Origin: Pseudodonghicola sp048268305 | GTDB taxonomy: Bacteria; Pseudomonadota; Alphaproteobacteria; Rhodobacterales; Rhodobacteraceae | Direction: 5' to 3' | Length of the DNA: 64,000 bases | Assembly: GCF_048268305.1 (NCBI RefSeq) | Contig: NZ_JBLWVT010000002.1 | Location: 62,001 to 126,000, forward strand | Shown here: positions 9,226 to 16,887 of the stretch, in pieces | Position numbering within the stretch: position 1 is the stretch's first letter | Layout: each line of letters opens with the position of its first letter | Translations under genes and position numbers: made by a program | Notes under the pieces: model-generated | The model's database searches: none | What the model was told of the DNA's origin: nothing | What the model saw: the letters and a program-made list of their open reading frames with translations, nothing else

Positions 9226-9675
9226 CTAGCTGTCCGGCCGGTCGAGCAGGCAGATCAGCGTCTGCTGTCCGGTCGCCACGTGCTTGCGCTGCTCGGCCGT
9301 CACCCCCCAGACATCAAGCTGGCAGATGGTCAGCGTCCGGCCGTTCTTGATGACCCGCCCCGTCGCCTCGAGGAAATCGCCCTGCGCCGGGCTGATCAGG
9401 TTCATCTTGAATTCGACGGTCAGAACCGAGCTGCCTTCGGGGAAGAGGGTGAAGCCGGCATAGCCGCCAGCGCTGTCGGCAATGGCCGAGGTGCCACCGG
9501 CATGAAAGAACCCGTGCTGCTGGGTCAGCTCGGCGCGGAACGGCAGGCGCAGGGTCACCAGACCGGCGCGGATTTCGGTCATCTCGGCCCCGAGATGGGC
9601 CATCAGCCCCTGGCGGGCAAAGCTTTCGCGGGCGCGTGCCGCGACCTCCGGGGGTACGGGGGCTCCGATCTGCAT
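9226..9675 (-). CDS. PaaI family thioesterase (hot-dog fold)
   Basis: 149 aa from the ATG at 9675, chosen because a strong GGAGGAG lies 6-12 bp upstream; a longer upstream frame has no ribosome site. The hot-dog signature QQHGFFHAGGTSAIADSAGG (about 46-65) includes the HGGxxxxxxD-like pattern of PaaI thioesterases, which hydrolyse acyl- or phenylacetyl-CoA intermediates. Length fits the family. It is a stand-alone gene, convergent with the decayed ABC ATPase. The exact acyl-CoA is unknown. Confidence 0.85.
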   Translation of the reverse strand: MQIGAPVPPEVAARARESFARQGLMAHLGAEMTEIRAGLVTLRLPFRAELTQQHGFFHAGGTSAIADSAGGYAGFTLFPEGSSVLTVEFKMNLISPAQGDFLEATGRVIKNGRTLTICQLDVWGVTAEQRKHVATGQQTLICLLDRPDS

Positions 9676-9839
9676 GTCTCTCCTCCGATTGCATCGCGCG
9701 CAGTATGACCTGTCGCCGGGCCGCGGGACATGAGAAATTCTCATCCGGAGGTGAGTGGAAAGCGGTCGATCCCGGAGCGCACGGCGGGGTCATTTCAGAG
9801 CCCCGGGAACCGGCGGCGCGGACCTCGCGGCCCTTGCGC

Positions 9840-10283
9840 TCAGCTCAGGACCTCAACCACAAGGAACCGTTCCCAGACGATGTCCATGTCCGGGGAAAAG
9901 CCGCCATTTCGCTCAAAATAACCCCGATGTCCTGCCCGCCACCCTGCAAGGCTGTCATCCTCGCCCTCCAGCAGGGCCATCGCTTCGGTCACCTCGTCGA
10001 ACCGGCAGTGAACCAGCTCCACCGTCTCGATCACCAGCGCCGGAGTGTCATCCCAGGTCATGGCGATATCGCGCCGCCCGATGACGGGCATGGGATCGCC
10101 GTCCAGATAGTCCCGAAGCGCCCCGCAGGTGGCCCGCTTCTTGCCTGAGCGCACGAGAGAGAGGAGCGCCTCACACAGGGCGGCGTTGTCGCCGAACTTG
10201 AAGGTCTCCGCCGTGGGGTAGCGCATTTTCAGCGCCTCGATCGTCTCCGGCATGGTCGCGTGGGTCTCCCTCGTTCGTCTCAT
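9840..10283 (-). CDS. ASCH domain-containing protein
   Basis: 147 aa; the segment ETFKFGDNAALCEALLSLVRSG (split across about 20-41) and GKKRATCG, the PVIGRRDIAM strand, VELVHCRFDEV and the end WRAGHRGYFERNG plus DIVWERFLVVEV are the usual layout of ASCH proteins, which share the PUA-like fold and are thought to bind RNA or modified nucleosides. Two starts are possible: ATG 10283 with TAGGAGG about 13 bp upstream, or ATG 10253 with GGGAG about 13 bp upstream; the shorter one begins where homologues usually begin. Monocistronic. Confidence 0.82.
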   Translation of the reverse strand: MRRTRETHATMPETIEALKMRYPTAETFKFGDNAALCEALLSLVRSGKKRATCGALRDYLDGDPMPVIGRRDIAMTWDDTPALVIETVELVHCRFDEVTEAMALLEGEDDSLAGWRAGHRGYFERNGGFSPDMDIVWERFLVVEVLS

Positions 10284-10375
10284 GGCCCGCGCGGCCTCCT
10301 AAATCCACGCCGCCGGCCGTAAATGGCTGTTTTCTGAGGCGTCTTGCCTTCGGGGCTGCGATCGGCCCGAAAAGG

Positions 10376-11239
10376 TCAGCATCGCTCGTCCTCGGTTTGG
10401 CCGAGCGTCAGCAGGGTTCGGCGGAACACGGGGTCGCTCAGCACCACCTCGGCGGCGCCAAGCGTCTTGGCATGGCTCAGCGCGCGGGCGGTGAGGCTCT
10501 GGGCAGTCTCGACGGCGCGGGGCAGCGGCAGGCCACGGCCGAGCCCGGCGACCACCAGCCCGGCGAAGAGATCGCCGGTGCCCGAGAGCGCGATGGGCAG
10601 GCGCTCGATCGGGTGGCGGCTGATGCCCCCGGGGCCAAGGAGCAGGGTTTCAAGTTGGCCGGGGCCGGTGTCATCGAGCACGCAGCCGGTGGCGATCAGA
10701 TGCGCGGCGGGGGCGATGTGCAGCGCCTCGCGCGCGGCCTGGAGATCGGCAAGCGTCCGGATGTCCTGGCCCGTCAGCCAAGCCAGCTCGAACGGGTTCG
10801 GCGTGGCGAGATCGGCCATCGGCAGCAGCCGGTCGCGCATCACATCGGCGATCGCCTCGGGCACGTAGAGGCCGGGGCCTTCGTCGCCCATCACCGGGTC
10901 GCAGAGATAGGTGAGCGCGGGGTTCACCGCCTTCGCTTCTGCCACGAAATCCGCCACCATCCCGGCCACGTCGAGCGAGCCGATATAGCCGGTGAGGATG
11001 AAATCCGCCCGCTCCGGCAGGCCGCGTTCGCGGGCGCCCTGCAGCAGGTCCGAGAAGAACTCGGGCGGCAGGGCGCGGCCGCGCAGGGTCGGGTAGTCGG
11101 GCGTGTTCGAGAACACCACGGTGGGGATCGCCGCCACCTCCAGCCCGGCCGCCTGCATCGGAAAGAGCGCGGCGGAATTGCCCACATGGCCAAAGACCAC
11201 CTGGCTTTGGATCGAAATGACGAAAGGGGGGCGTGTCAT
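10376..11239 (-). CDS. pdxY: Pyridoxal kinase
   Basis: 287 aa, ribokinase-like B6 vitamer kinase. Seen: the opening ISIQSQVVFGHVGNSAA (about 9-25), which is the pyridoxal-binding segment with Ser and the GHVGN turn, CDPVMGDEGPGLYV (about 117-130), TPNPFELAWLTG (about 150-161) and the anion-hole/catalytic Asp motif LSGTGDLFAG (about 222-231). It phosphorylates pyridoxal, pyridoxine or pyridoxamine to salvage PLP. It overlaps the MOSC gene by 4 bp (ATGA), so the two are co-transcribed, and a MocR/PdxR-type regulator is divergent from the pair, which supports a B6 role. Confidence 0.93.
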   Translation of the reverse strand: MTRPPFVISIQSQVVFGHVGNSAALFPMQAAGLEVAAIPTVVFSNTPDYPTLRGRALPPEFFSDLLQGARERGLPERADFILTGYIGSLDVAGMVADFVAEAKAVNPALTYLCDPVMGDEGPGLYVPEAIADVMRDRLLPMADLATPNPFELAWLTGQDIRTLADLQAAREALHIAPAAHLIATGCVLDDTGPGQLETLLLGPGGISRHPIERLPIALSGTGDLFAGLVVAGLGRGLPLPRAVETAQSLTARALSHAKTLGAAEVVLSDPVFRRTLLTLGQTEDERC

Positions 11240-11931
11240 GCAATGCCGTCCAGTCTCTGGCTCCAGTCCTCGACCCGGCGGCTTTCCAGCCGTCGGACCG
11301 CATATTTGCGCCAGCCCTCGGCCAGCACGTCAAGGTCGGCGATGCCTTCCAGCTCGCCCAGATTCAACCGATCGACATAGAGCGCGTGCCACAGCCGTTT
11401 GAGCGTCCAGTCCGGCGCCACCCGATCGATCAGTTCCAGCCGGTTGCCGGGGGTCACCGTGCCGGGGCACAGCACCCGGTAATACCAGCCGGTGCGCCCG
11501 GTCAATTGCACCCGCCGCGCCATGTCGGCAACCCCGAACCGCCGGTTCAGCTTCCAGCAGGGCTGGCGGCCCTGCGACACCTGGATTAGCGCCGTGCCCA
11601 GGCGGAACATGTCACCGACGGCGACTGTCGCCTCGGTCAGCCCGGTGGTCGAGATATTCTCGCCGAACCCCCCGGGCGCGGTGAGCGGCGGCAGGTCGCC
11701 CAATTCGGCGCGCCAGGTGGCATAATGGTCGAGCGGATAGTGATGCACCGCCTTCTCGACGCCGCCATGCACCCGCCGGTCGGCCTGTTGGTCACTTTCA
11801 AAGCCTTCCGGCCCCAGTGCCAGCGGCCAGTCCACCGGCGTCTTGACGATGCCGCTCAGGGCCTCGCTACCGGGCAGGGGCGCGGCGCGTCCGGTCAGCA
11901 ATGTGATCTGGGGATTGGGGGAGGGGATCAT
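11236..11931 (-). CDS. MOSC domain-containing protein (YiiM-like)
   Basis: 231 aa from the ATG at 11931; an upstream TTG at 11964 would add 11 residues without better support. The MOSC core includes DRRVHGGVEKAVHHYPLDHY (about 49-68), APGGFGENI and the conserved Cys in SQGRQPCWKLNRRFG (about 123-137), which in MOSC proteins carries the sulphur or molybdenum-cofactor ligand. YiiM-like members reduce N-hydroxylated compounds with molybdenum cofactor. Length matches. It is first in an operon with pdxY. Confidence 0.87.
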   Translation of the reverse strand: MIPSPNPQITLLTGRAAPLPGSEALSGIVKTPVDWPLALGPEGFESDQQADRRVHGGVEKAVHHYPLDHYATWRAELGDLPPLTAPGGFGENISTTGLTEATVAVGDMFRLGTALIQVSQGRQPCWKLNRRFGVADMARRVQLTGRTGWYYRVLCPGTVTPGNRLELIDRVAPDWTLKRLWHALYVDRLNLGELEGIADLDVLAEGWRKYAVRRLESRRVEDWSQRLDGIA

Positions 11932-11967
11932 CGGGGCCTCTTGTGTTTTCCGCCTCTTTGGCAAATT

Positions 11968-12015
11968 ACTGGCCCAATCAGAAGTGCCAGTATTGAAGAA
12001 ACCAACTAGGCCAGT
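11968..12015. promoter_or_regulatory. Inverted repeat in the MOSC-pdxY / MocR divergent promoter
   Basis: ACTGGCC at 11968-11974 and its exact complement GGCCAGT at 12009-12015 flank the 59-93 bp divergent promoter region; a partial copy, TGCCAGTATTG, lies between them at 11985-11995. MocR regulators bind separated repeats in such divergent regions, so this is a candidate operator for the regulator that starts at 12024. Seen in sequence; function inferred. Confidence 0.45.
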
Positions 12016-12023
12016 TTGACGGG

Positions 12024-13436
12024 ATGCGCGAGCCGCTCGCCCTTGAGATCGAGCCGGGCCACGGCGGCCCGCTGTTCCTCGCCATTGCCGAGGCGATCAC
12101 CCGTGACATTACCCGCGGGCGGCTCAGGCCCGGGGCGCGGCTCCCCGGCACGCGGGCGCTGGCGCGCGAGCTGGGGGTGCATCGCAACACGGTCGATGCG
12201 GCTTATCAGGAGCTGCTGACCCAGGGCTGGCTGCAGGCCGAACCCGCGCGGGGCACCTTCGTGGCGCAGGATCTGCCGCAGGGGGTGCTGGCCCACAGGC
12301 CCGCGCCCGCGCCGATGGACCCGGTGACGCCGAGCGCAGGGCTCGCGTTCACCGACGGTGCGCCGGACCCCAAGCTGGTGCCCGACAAGGCGCTGGCCCG
12401 GGCCTTTCGCCGGGCGCTCCTGTCGCCCGCCTTCCGCGCCGGGGCGGATTACGGCGATGCGCGCGGCACCCCTTCGCTGCGCGAGGCACTGGCAGGCTAT
12501 CTCGCCTCGGACCGGGGCGTTGTGGCGGACCCGTCGCGGCTGCTGATCGCGCGAGGCAGCCAGATGGCGCTGTTCCTGGCCGTGCGGGCGGCGCTGTCTC
12601 CGGGTGAGGTCATCGCGGTGGAGGAGCCGGGCTATCCGCTGGCATGGGAGGCGTTTCGCGCGGCGGGGGCAAAGGTGCGGGGCGTGCCGGTGGATGGCGG
12701 TGGCCTCAGGATCGACGCGCTGGAGGCCGCGCTGGCCCGCGATCCGCGCATCCGGGCGGTCTATGTCACGCCGCATCACCAGTATCCGACCACGGTGACC
12801 ATGGGCGCGGCGCGGCGATTGCAGCTCTTGGAGTTGGCGCAGCGCCACGGGCTGACGCTGATCGAGGACGATTACGACCACGAATACCGCTTCGAGGGGC
12901 GCCCGGTGCTGCCGCTGGCCGCCCGTGCGCCCGAGGGCCTGCCGCTGATCTACGTGGGCTCGCTCTCAAAGCTGCTCTCGCCCGGTATCCGGCTGGGCTA
13001 TGCGCTGGCGCCCGAGCACTTGCTGCGGCGGATGGCCGAGGCGCGCGCCGCCATCGACCGGCAGGGCGACGCGCCGCTGGAGGCGGCACTGGCGGAACTG
13101 ATCCGCGATGGCGATCTCGGTCGTCATGCCCGCAAGGCGCGGCGGGTCTACCGGGCGCGGCGGGATCTGTTGGCGAGGTTGTTGGGGGAGCATCTGGGAG
13201 GGCGGGCGACATTCGATCTGCCCGCCGGGGGCCTCGCGCTGTGGCTGTGCTGCGCGGGCGTTTCGGCCGAGAGCTGGGCCGAGCGTGCGGGGCAGGCGGG
13301 TCTGGCGATGCTGCCGGGTACGCGCTTTGCGCTGGAGGGCCCGGCGCCGCAGGCCTTCCGTCTGGGCTACGCGGCGCTGGACGAGGGGCAGATCGCCCGG
13401 GCGGTGGAGATCCTCGCCCGGAGCTTTCCCGGCTGA
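12024..13436 (+). CDS. pdxR: MocR/PdxR family regulator (GntR HTH fused to aminotransferase fold)
   Basis: 470 aa. The N-terminal GntR winged helix (about 14-80) has RLRPGARLPGTRALAREL and VHRNTVDAAYQEL. After a linker comes a fold type I aminotransferase domain with EDDYDHEYRF (about 288-297) and the PLP Lys in YVGSLSKLLSPGIRLGY (Lys about 317). PdxR proteins sense PLP and control PLP synthesis or salvage. Divergence from the pyridoxal kinase operon supports that role; other MocR proteins control unrelated genes, so the symbol is tentative. Confidence 0.85.
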   Translation: MREPLALEIEPGHGGPLFLAIAEAITRDITRGRLRPGARLPGTRALARELGVHRNTVDAAYQELLTQGWLQAEPARGTFVAQDLPQGVLAHRPAPAPMDPVTPSAGLAFTDGAPDPKLVPDKALARAFRRALLSPAFRAGADYGDARGTPSLREALAGYLASDRGVVADPSRLLIARGSQMALFLAVRAALSPGEVIAVEEPGYPLAWEAFRAAGAKVRGVPVDGGGLRIDALEAALARDPRIRAVYVTPHHQYPTTVTMGAARRLQLLELAQRHGLTLIEDDYDHEYRFEGRPVLPLAARAPEGLPLIYVGSLSKLLSPGIRLGYALAPEHLLRRMAEARAAIDRQGDAPLEAALAELIRDGDLGRHARKARRVYRARRDLLARLLGEHLGGRATFDLPAGGLALWLCCAGVSAESWAERAGQAGLAMLPGTRFALEGPAPQAFRLGYAALDEGQIARAVEILARSFPG

Positions 13437-13438
13437 AC

Positions 13439-14425
13439 CTATTCCGCCGCGACCGGGGGCCGGGCCTGCGCGGGGGCGACATGCATCCCGAGCCGGGTCA
13501 GCAGATCCTGATCCTTCCACGCCGCCGGGTTGCCGGTGGTCAGCAACTGGTCGCCCACGAAGATCGAGTTCGCCCCGGCAAGAAAGCACAGCGCCTGCAA
13601 CTCGTCGCTCATCCCCGTGCGCCCGGCGGACAGCCGCACGACCGAGGCCGGCATCAGGATGCGGGCCAGCGCCACGATGCGCACCAGCGCGAAGGGATCG
13701 ACTGCCTGCGCTCGCTCCTGCACCGGCACGCCCTCGATCTCGTTCCACAGGTTCACCGGCACGCTGTCCGGGTGCGCGGGCAGCGTCGCCAGCGTCACCA
13801 GCATGGCGATGCGGTCTTCCTGGGCCTCGCCCATGCCGAGGATGCCGCCGCAGCAGACCTTGATGCCGCCCTTGCGGACCTGCTCGACGGTGTCGAGGCG
13901 GTCTTCCATCGTGCGGGTGCTGGCGATCTGCGCGTAATAGTCGGGCGAGGTGTCGATATTGTGGTTGTAGAAGTCGAGGCCCGCCGCCTTGAGCCGCGCG
14001 ACCTGTTCGGGCGAGAGCATTCCCAGCGTCATGCAGGTTTCCAGTCCCAGATCGGCCACGCCCTGTACCATGTCGCAGAGCTTGTCCATGTCGCGGTCCT
14101 TGGGGCTGCGCCAGGCGGCCCCCATGCAGAACCTTTGCGCTCCAGCGGCCTTGGCACGCTGCGCGGCGGCGAGAACCTCCTCCGTTCCCATCAGTTTGGT
14201 CGCCTTCACCCCGGTGTCGTGATGGGCGGATTGCGAGCAATAACCGCAATCCTCGGGGCAGCCGCCGGTCTTGATGCTGAGCAGGCTGGCGGTCTCGATC
14301 GCATTGGGATCGAAATGGGCGCGGTGCAGGCTTTGGGCGCGGTGCATCAGGTCGGCGAAGGGCAGGGCGTGGATCGCTCGTGCCTCCGCCATGGTCCAGT
14401 CGGTTCTGATTTCCGGGCGGATCAT
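13439..14425 (-). CDS. bioB: Biotin synthase
   Basis: 328 aa radical SAM enzyme inserting sulphur into dethiobiotin. The 4Fe-4S triad is in TGGCPEDCGYCSQSAHHDTG (about 53-72, CxxxCxxC), the 2Fe-2S ligands are in the Cys of FCMGAAW, TCMTLGM and the GGILGMGE region, and the end has AGRTGM...CFLAGANSIFVGD. It overlaps bioY by 4 bp. No bioF, bioD or bioA is present in the window, so the local pair would take up biotin or dethiobiotin and finish it. It is probably under BioR control through the boxes upstream of bioY. Confidence 0.96.
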   Translation of the reverse strand: MIRPEIRTDWTMAEARAIHALPFADLMHRAQSLHRAHFDPNAIETASLLSIKTGGCPEDCGYCSQSAHHDTGVKATKLMGTEEVLAAAQRAKAAGAQRFCMGAAWRSPKDRDMDKLCDMVQGVADLGLETCMTLGMLSPEQVARLKAAGLDFYNHNIDTSPDYYAQIASTRTMEDRLDTVEQVRKGGIKVCCGGILGMGEAQEDRIAMLVTLATLPAHPDSVPVNLWNEIEGVPVQERAQAVDPFALVRIVALARILMPASVVRLSAGRTGMSDELQALCFLAGANSIFVGDQLLTTGNPAAWKDQDLLTRLGMHVAPAQARPPVAAE

Positions 14426-14979
14426 TGCGCGCGACCTTTCAGGCGGGCCACGGCCGCGATCAGGCCGGAGGCCAGCGCGATCTTGACCAGATCACCGAGG
14501 ATGAAGGGGGTAAAGCCCGCCGTCAGCAGCTTCGGCGCCGGCACGAAGGTGGCGAGCCAGGCCAGACCACCGGCATAGACCACGGCCAGCCCCGCGATCA
14601 TCGCCAGCGCCGTGCCGATCACTCCGCGTCCCCGCGTCAGCGCGCCCACCAGCGGCGCGGCCAGCAGATAGCCCAGCAGATAGCCGCCCGTCGGCCCGGC
14701 CATGTAGGCGAGCCCGATGCCGCGTTCGGGCGAGCCAGAGAAGACCGGCAGGCCGATCGCACCGGCGCCCAGATAGGCGGCCATCGCGGCCAGAGCCAGA
14801 CGCGGGCCCAGCGTCGCCGCCACCAGGAAGACGGCTAGCGTGTGCAGCGTCATCGGCACCGGCCAGAACGGGATCTGGACCTTGGCGCCCAGCGTGATCA
14901 GCGCGGCGCCGCACAGCGCCAGGCCAAGCCCGCGCCAAAGCGACGCGGGGCGTGTCAGAGAGGGGGTGAAAGATGCCAT
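14422..14979 (-). CDS. bioY: Biotin transporter BioY (ECF S component)
   Basis: 185 aa, six hydrophobic segments, with the BioY core LGPRLALAAMAAYLGAGAIG (about 59-78) and GLAYMAGPTGGYLLGYLLAA (about 90-109). It binds biotin in the inner membrane. No bioM or bioN ATPase/T subunit is adjacent, so it either works alone, as reported for some alphaproteobacterial BioY proteins, or shares a general ECF module elsewhere. First gene of the bioYB operon; two BioR boxes lie 31 and 73 bp upstream of its start. Confidence 0.94.
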   Translation of the reverse strand: MASFTPSLTRPASLWRGLGLALCGAALITLGAKVQIPFWPVPMTLHTLAVFLVAATLGPRLALAAMAAYLGAGAIGLPVFSGSPERGIGLAYMAGPTGGYLLGYLLAAPLVGALTRGRGVIGTALAMIAGLAVVYAGGLAWLATFVPAPKLLTAGFTPFILGDLVKIALASGLIAAVARLKGRAQ

Positions 14980-15009
14980 CGGCTTGTCCTCCGAAGATAG
15001 CTGTAGAAT

Positions 15010-15019
15010 CTATCTATAA
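15010..15019. promoter_or_regulatory. BioR box 1 upstream of bioY
   Basis: CTATCTATAA differs from the known BioR operator TTATCTATAA at one base and lies 31 bp upstream of the bioY ATG, where a bound repressor would cover the promoter. Read with the second box 33 bp further upstream. Confidence 0.8.
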
Positions 15020-15051
15020 TTACGGGGAGGATTTGAGGGTTGAGCAATCTT

Positions 15052-15065
15052 AATTATAGATAATT
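15052..15065. promoter_or_regulatory. BioR box 2 between bioR and bioY
   Basis: A palindrome-like AATTATAGATAATT whose core TTATAGATAA (15054-15063) is the exact complement of the BioR consensus. Its core lies right after the bioR stop codon (15064-15066) and 73 bp upstream of bioY. Confidence 0.85.
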
Positions 15066-15732
15066 ACCCAAGAAACTCATAAGTCTCTCGTGGATCAGCA
15101 TTTTTCGTCGCTGCCTTGCGCTTGCCAATCCAGCCGACATGGCGCGCCAGCGTGGCGCAGGCGAGGTCGGTTCGCCCCTTGCGCAGGGCGTCCAGAATGG
15201 CGCGGTGATCGTGATCTGTGCGCGCCTCCCAGTCGCGGCGCCAGGCGGCGAACAGGAACCGGGCGCTGGCCGCCTGCAGGTCGTCGATGGTCCTGAGCAA
15301 CCGCGGCATCCGGCAGGGGGACAGGATCAGCCGGTGGAAATGCCGGTTCGCCGCCTCCCACTCCCGAACCGAAGTGGCACTGTCGCCATGGCGCGTAACC
15401 TCTTCTGCTTCCTCAAGAATGGCGCGGGTCATATTGGGCGCCGCGTGACGCAGGGCGAGGGATTCCAGGCTCGCCCGCATCTCGGCGACCTCACGCAGCT
15501 CGGCCACGTCGAAGTCGGTGACGCGAAAGCCGCGCCGGGGCTCGCTCTCGGCCAGACCCTGGGTCTGTAGCTCACGAAAGGCCTCTCGCACGGGGACGTG
15601 GCTGGCGCCGAACTCGGCGGCGATGTGATCCTGCCTGAGCCGCGTGCCGGGCGGGATCTCGCCCGAGATGATGCGGTCGGCGAGGACGCGGGCGATGCGC
15701 GCGGATTGGGTCTCTTCGGGGGCGTGTTTCAT
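15064..15732 (-). CDS. bioR: GntR family biotin repressor BioR
   Basis: 222 aa, FadR-subfamily GntR protein: winged helix with SGEIPPGTRLRQDHIAAEFG (about 24-43) and VPVREAFRELQTQGL (about 47-61), then an all-helical FCD ligand domain. Assignment as BioR rests on location: it is followed by bioYB in the same orientation and its own start codon is directly preceded by a perfect BioR box. In alphaproteobacteria that lack a DNA-binding BirA, BioR represses biotin uptake and synthesis genes. A generic GntR regulator is the alternative but does not explain three matching operators. Confidence 0.9.
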   Translation of the reverse strand: MKHAPEETQSARIARVLADRIISGEIPPGTRLRQDHIAAEFGASHVPVREAFRELQTQGLAESEPRRGFRVTDFDVAELREVAEMRASLESLALRHAAPNMTRAILEEAEEVTRHGDSATSVREWEAANRHFHRLILSPCRMPRLLRTIDDLQAASARFLFAAWRRDWEARTDHDHRAILDALRKGRTDLACATLARHVGWIGKRKAATKNADPRETYEFLG

Positions 15733-15748
15733 GAATTATAGATAATTC
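15733..15748. promoter_or_regulatory. BioR box 3, autoregulatory site of bioR
   Basis: GAATTATAGATAATTC contains the exact BioR core TTATAGATAA (15736-15745) and starts one base upstream of the bioR ATG (15730-15732). Its position over the leader predicts negative autoregulation. Confidence 0.85.
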
Positions 15749-15911
15749 ATCCGCCCAGCGATGTCGATGCGGAACTTCGGCCGTGACCTCCCCATGATGC
15801 CAGCCTGCACTGCACGGAGGTCAAGCGGGCTGATCAGCGCCACGGGCGAAACGCCCGGACCCTTCTTCGCCCAGCTGCCGGCGCCGCGATCGTTGCTCAT
15901 CGCGCCGCACA

Positions 15912-16799
15912 TCAGGTATTGATGCCGAAGAAGACCTCGTGCAGTGGCCCCTTGGCCGAATGCAGCGAGAACACGAAGTCCGATCGCTCCCGGCGCATCT
16001 CCCGGCAGGGGATTTGCGCGAAACCGTCGCGGCGGCTGGTGCCGTGGCTCCACATAAACCCAATGCCGAGATCATTGGCCACGGCATCCAGAACGCCGTC
16101 GCGAGTGTCGAGCACGATGCTCGCCTGCGGTGTCAGACGGAGGCTGCGAAAGGCCTCGTCCACCGCGCGCTGGGTGGACGACCCCGGCGTGCGGAAGATC
16201 AGCCGTTCCGAGATCAGCTCGGTGCAGCTCAGCTCACCCTGCCGGGCCAGCGGGTGGTCGGGATGGGCGATCGCCACCACCGATTGGCTCTGGATCTGGC
16301 GCCGGCGGAACCGCGGCTCGTCGGGGATATCGGGCAGGACGGCGACATCGACGCGCCCCTCGACCACCGCCTCGAAAATCTTGCCCCAACTGCCCATCTC
16401 GATCTTCACGTTCACCCCGGGGCAGAGCTTTTGAAAGGCGCCGATCCGCGCCATGCCGGGCATCGCGTTGCCCAGTCCCACCCGTAATTCCCCCTGTTCG
16501 AGATTGCGATGTTGGGTGAGGAGATCGGCGATCTGCTGCCCGGCCTCCTCGATCTCGCGCGAGAAGGCATAGATCTGCTGGCAAAGCGGCGTCGGCAGCA
16601 TGTCGTTCGCCGCGCGGCGGAACAGATCCAGCCCCAGCGCGCGTTCGAGATCGCGCACCTGCTGGCTGATCGTGGCCTGCGACACCGAAAGCCGGCGGGC
16701 GGCGGCCGAGAAACTGCCGGTCTCCATCACCGCATTGAGCGCGCGCAGGCGCGACAGCGTCAGGGCCGGGAGCATGTCTTTGGGCAACAAGGAGTTCAT
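15912..16799 (-). CDS. LysR family transcriptional regulator
   Basis: 295 aa from the ATG at 16799, where LysR homology begins (LPALTLSRLRALNAVMETGS); frames extending further upstream look non-coding. Helix-turn-helix at about 15-70 with FSAAARRLSVSQATISQQV and LDLFRRA, then an effector domain with ERLIFRTPGSSTQRAVDEAF-type ligand loop (about 200-219). It is divergent from the Ugp-like importer operon 88 bp away and is the obvious candidate regulator. A short inverted repeat lies in between at 16811-16821. Confidence 0.88.
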   Translation of the reverse strand: MNSLLPKDMLPALTLSRLRALNAVMETGSFSAAARRLSVSQATISQQVRDLERALGLDLFRRAANDMLPTPLCQQIYAFSREIEEAGQQIADLLTQHRNLEQGELRVGLGNAMPGMARIGAFQKLCPGVNVKIEMGSWGKIFEAVVEGRVDVAVLPDIPDEPRFRRRQIQSQSVVAIAHPDHPLARQGELSCTELISERLIFRTPGSSTQRAVDEAFRSLRLTPQASIVLDTRDGVLDAVANDLGIGFMWSHGTSRRDGFAQIPCREMRRERSDFVFSLHSAKGPLHEVFFGINT

Positions 16800-16810
16800 G
16801 CGCAACCCAT

Positions 16811-16821
16811 AGGCATTGCCT
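16811..16821. promoter_or_regulatory. Short inverted repeat, candidate LysR site
   Basis: AGGCA-T-TGCCT is a perfect 5-bp inverted repeat 12 bp upstream of the LysR start and 67 bp upstream of the ABC ATPase start. It is the only clear dyad in the 88-bp divergent region. The classical T-N11-A spacing is not met exactly, so the call is weak. Confidence 0.35.
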
Positions 16822-16887
16822 GTAACCGTAACATGACTGTCGCAGAAATTCCCTATGACGCCCGGGAACCGACCGCATGAGGGCCCG

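Noticed and set aside
15736..16053. A 105-codon minus-strand frame between bioR and the LysR gene
   Set aside because: It overlaps the C-terminal part of the well-supported LysR gene and has no family resemblance.
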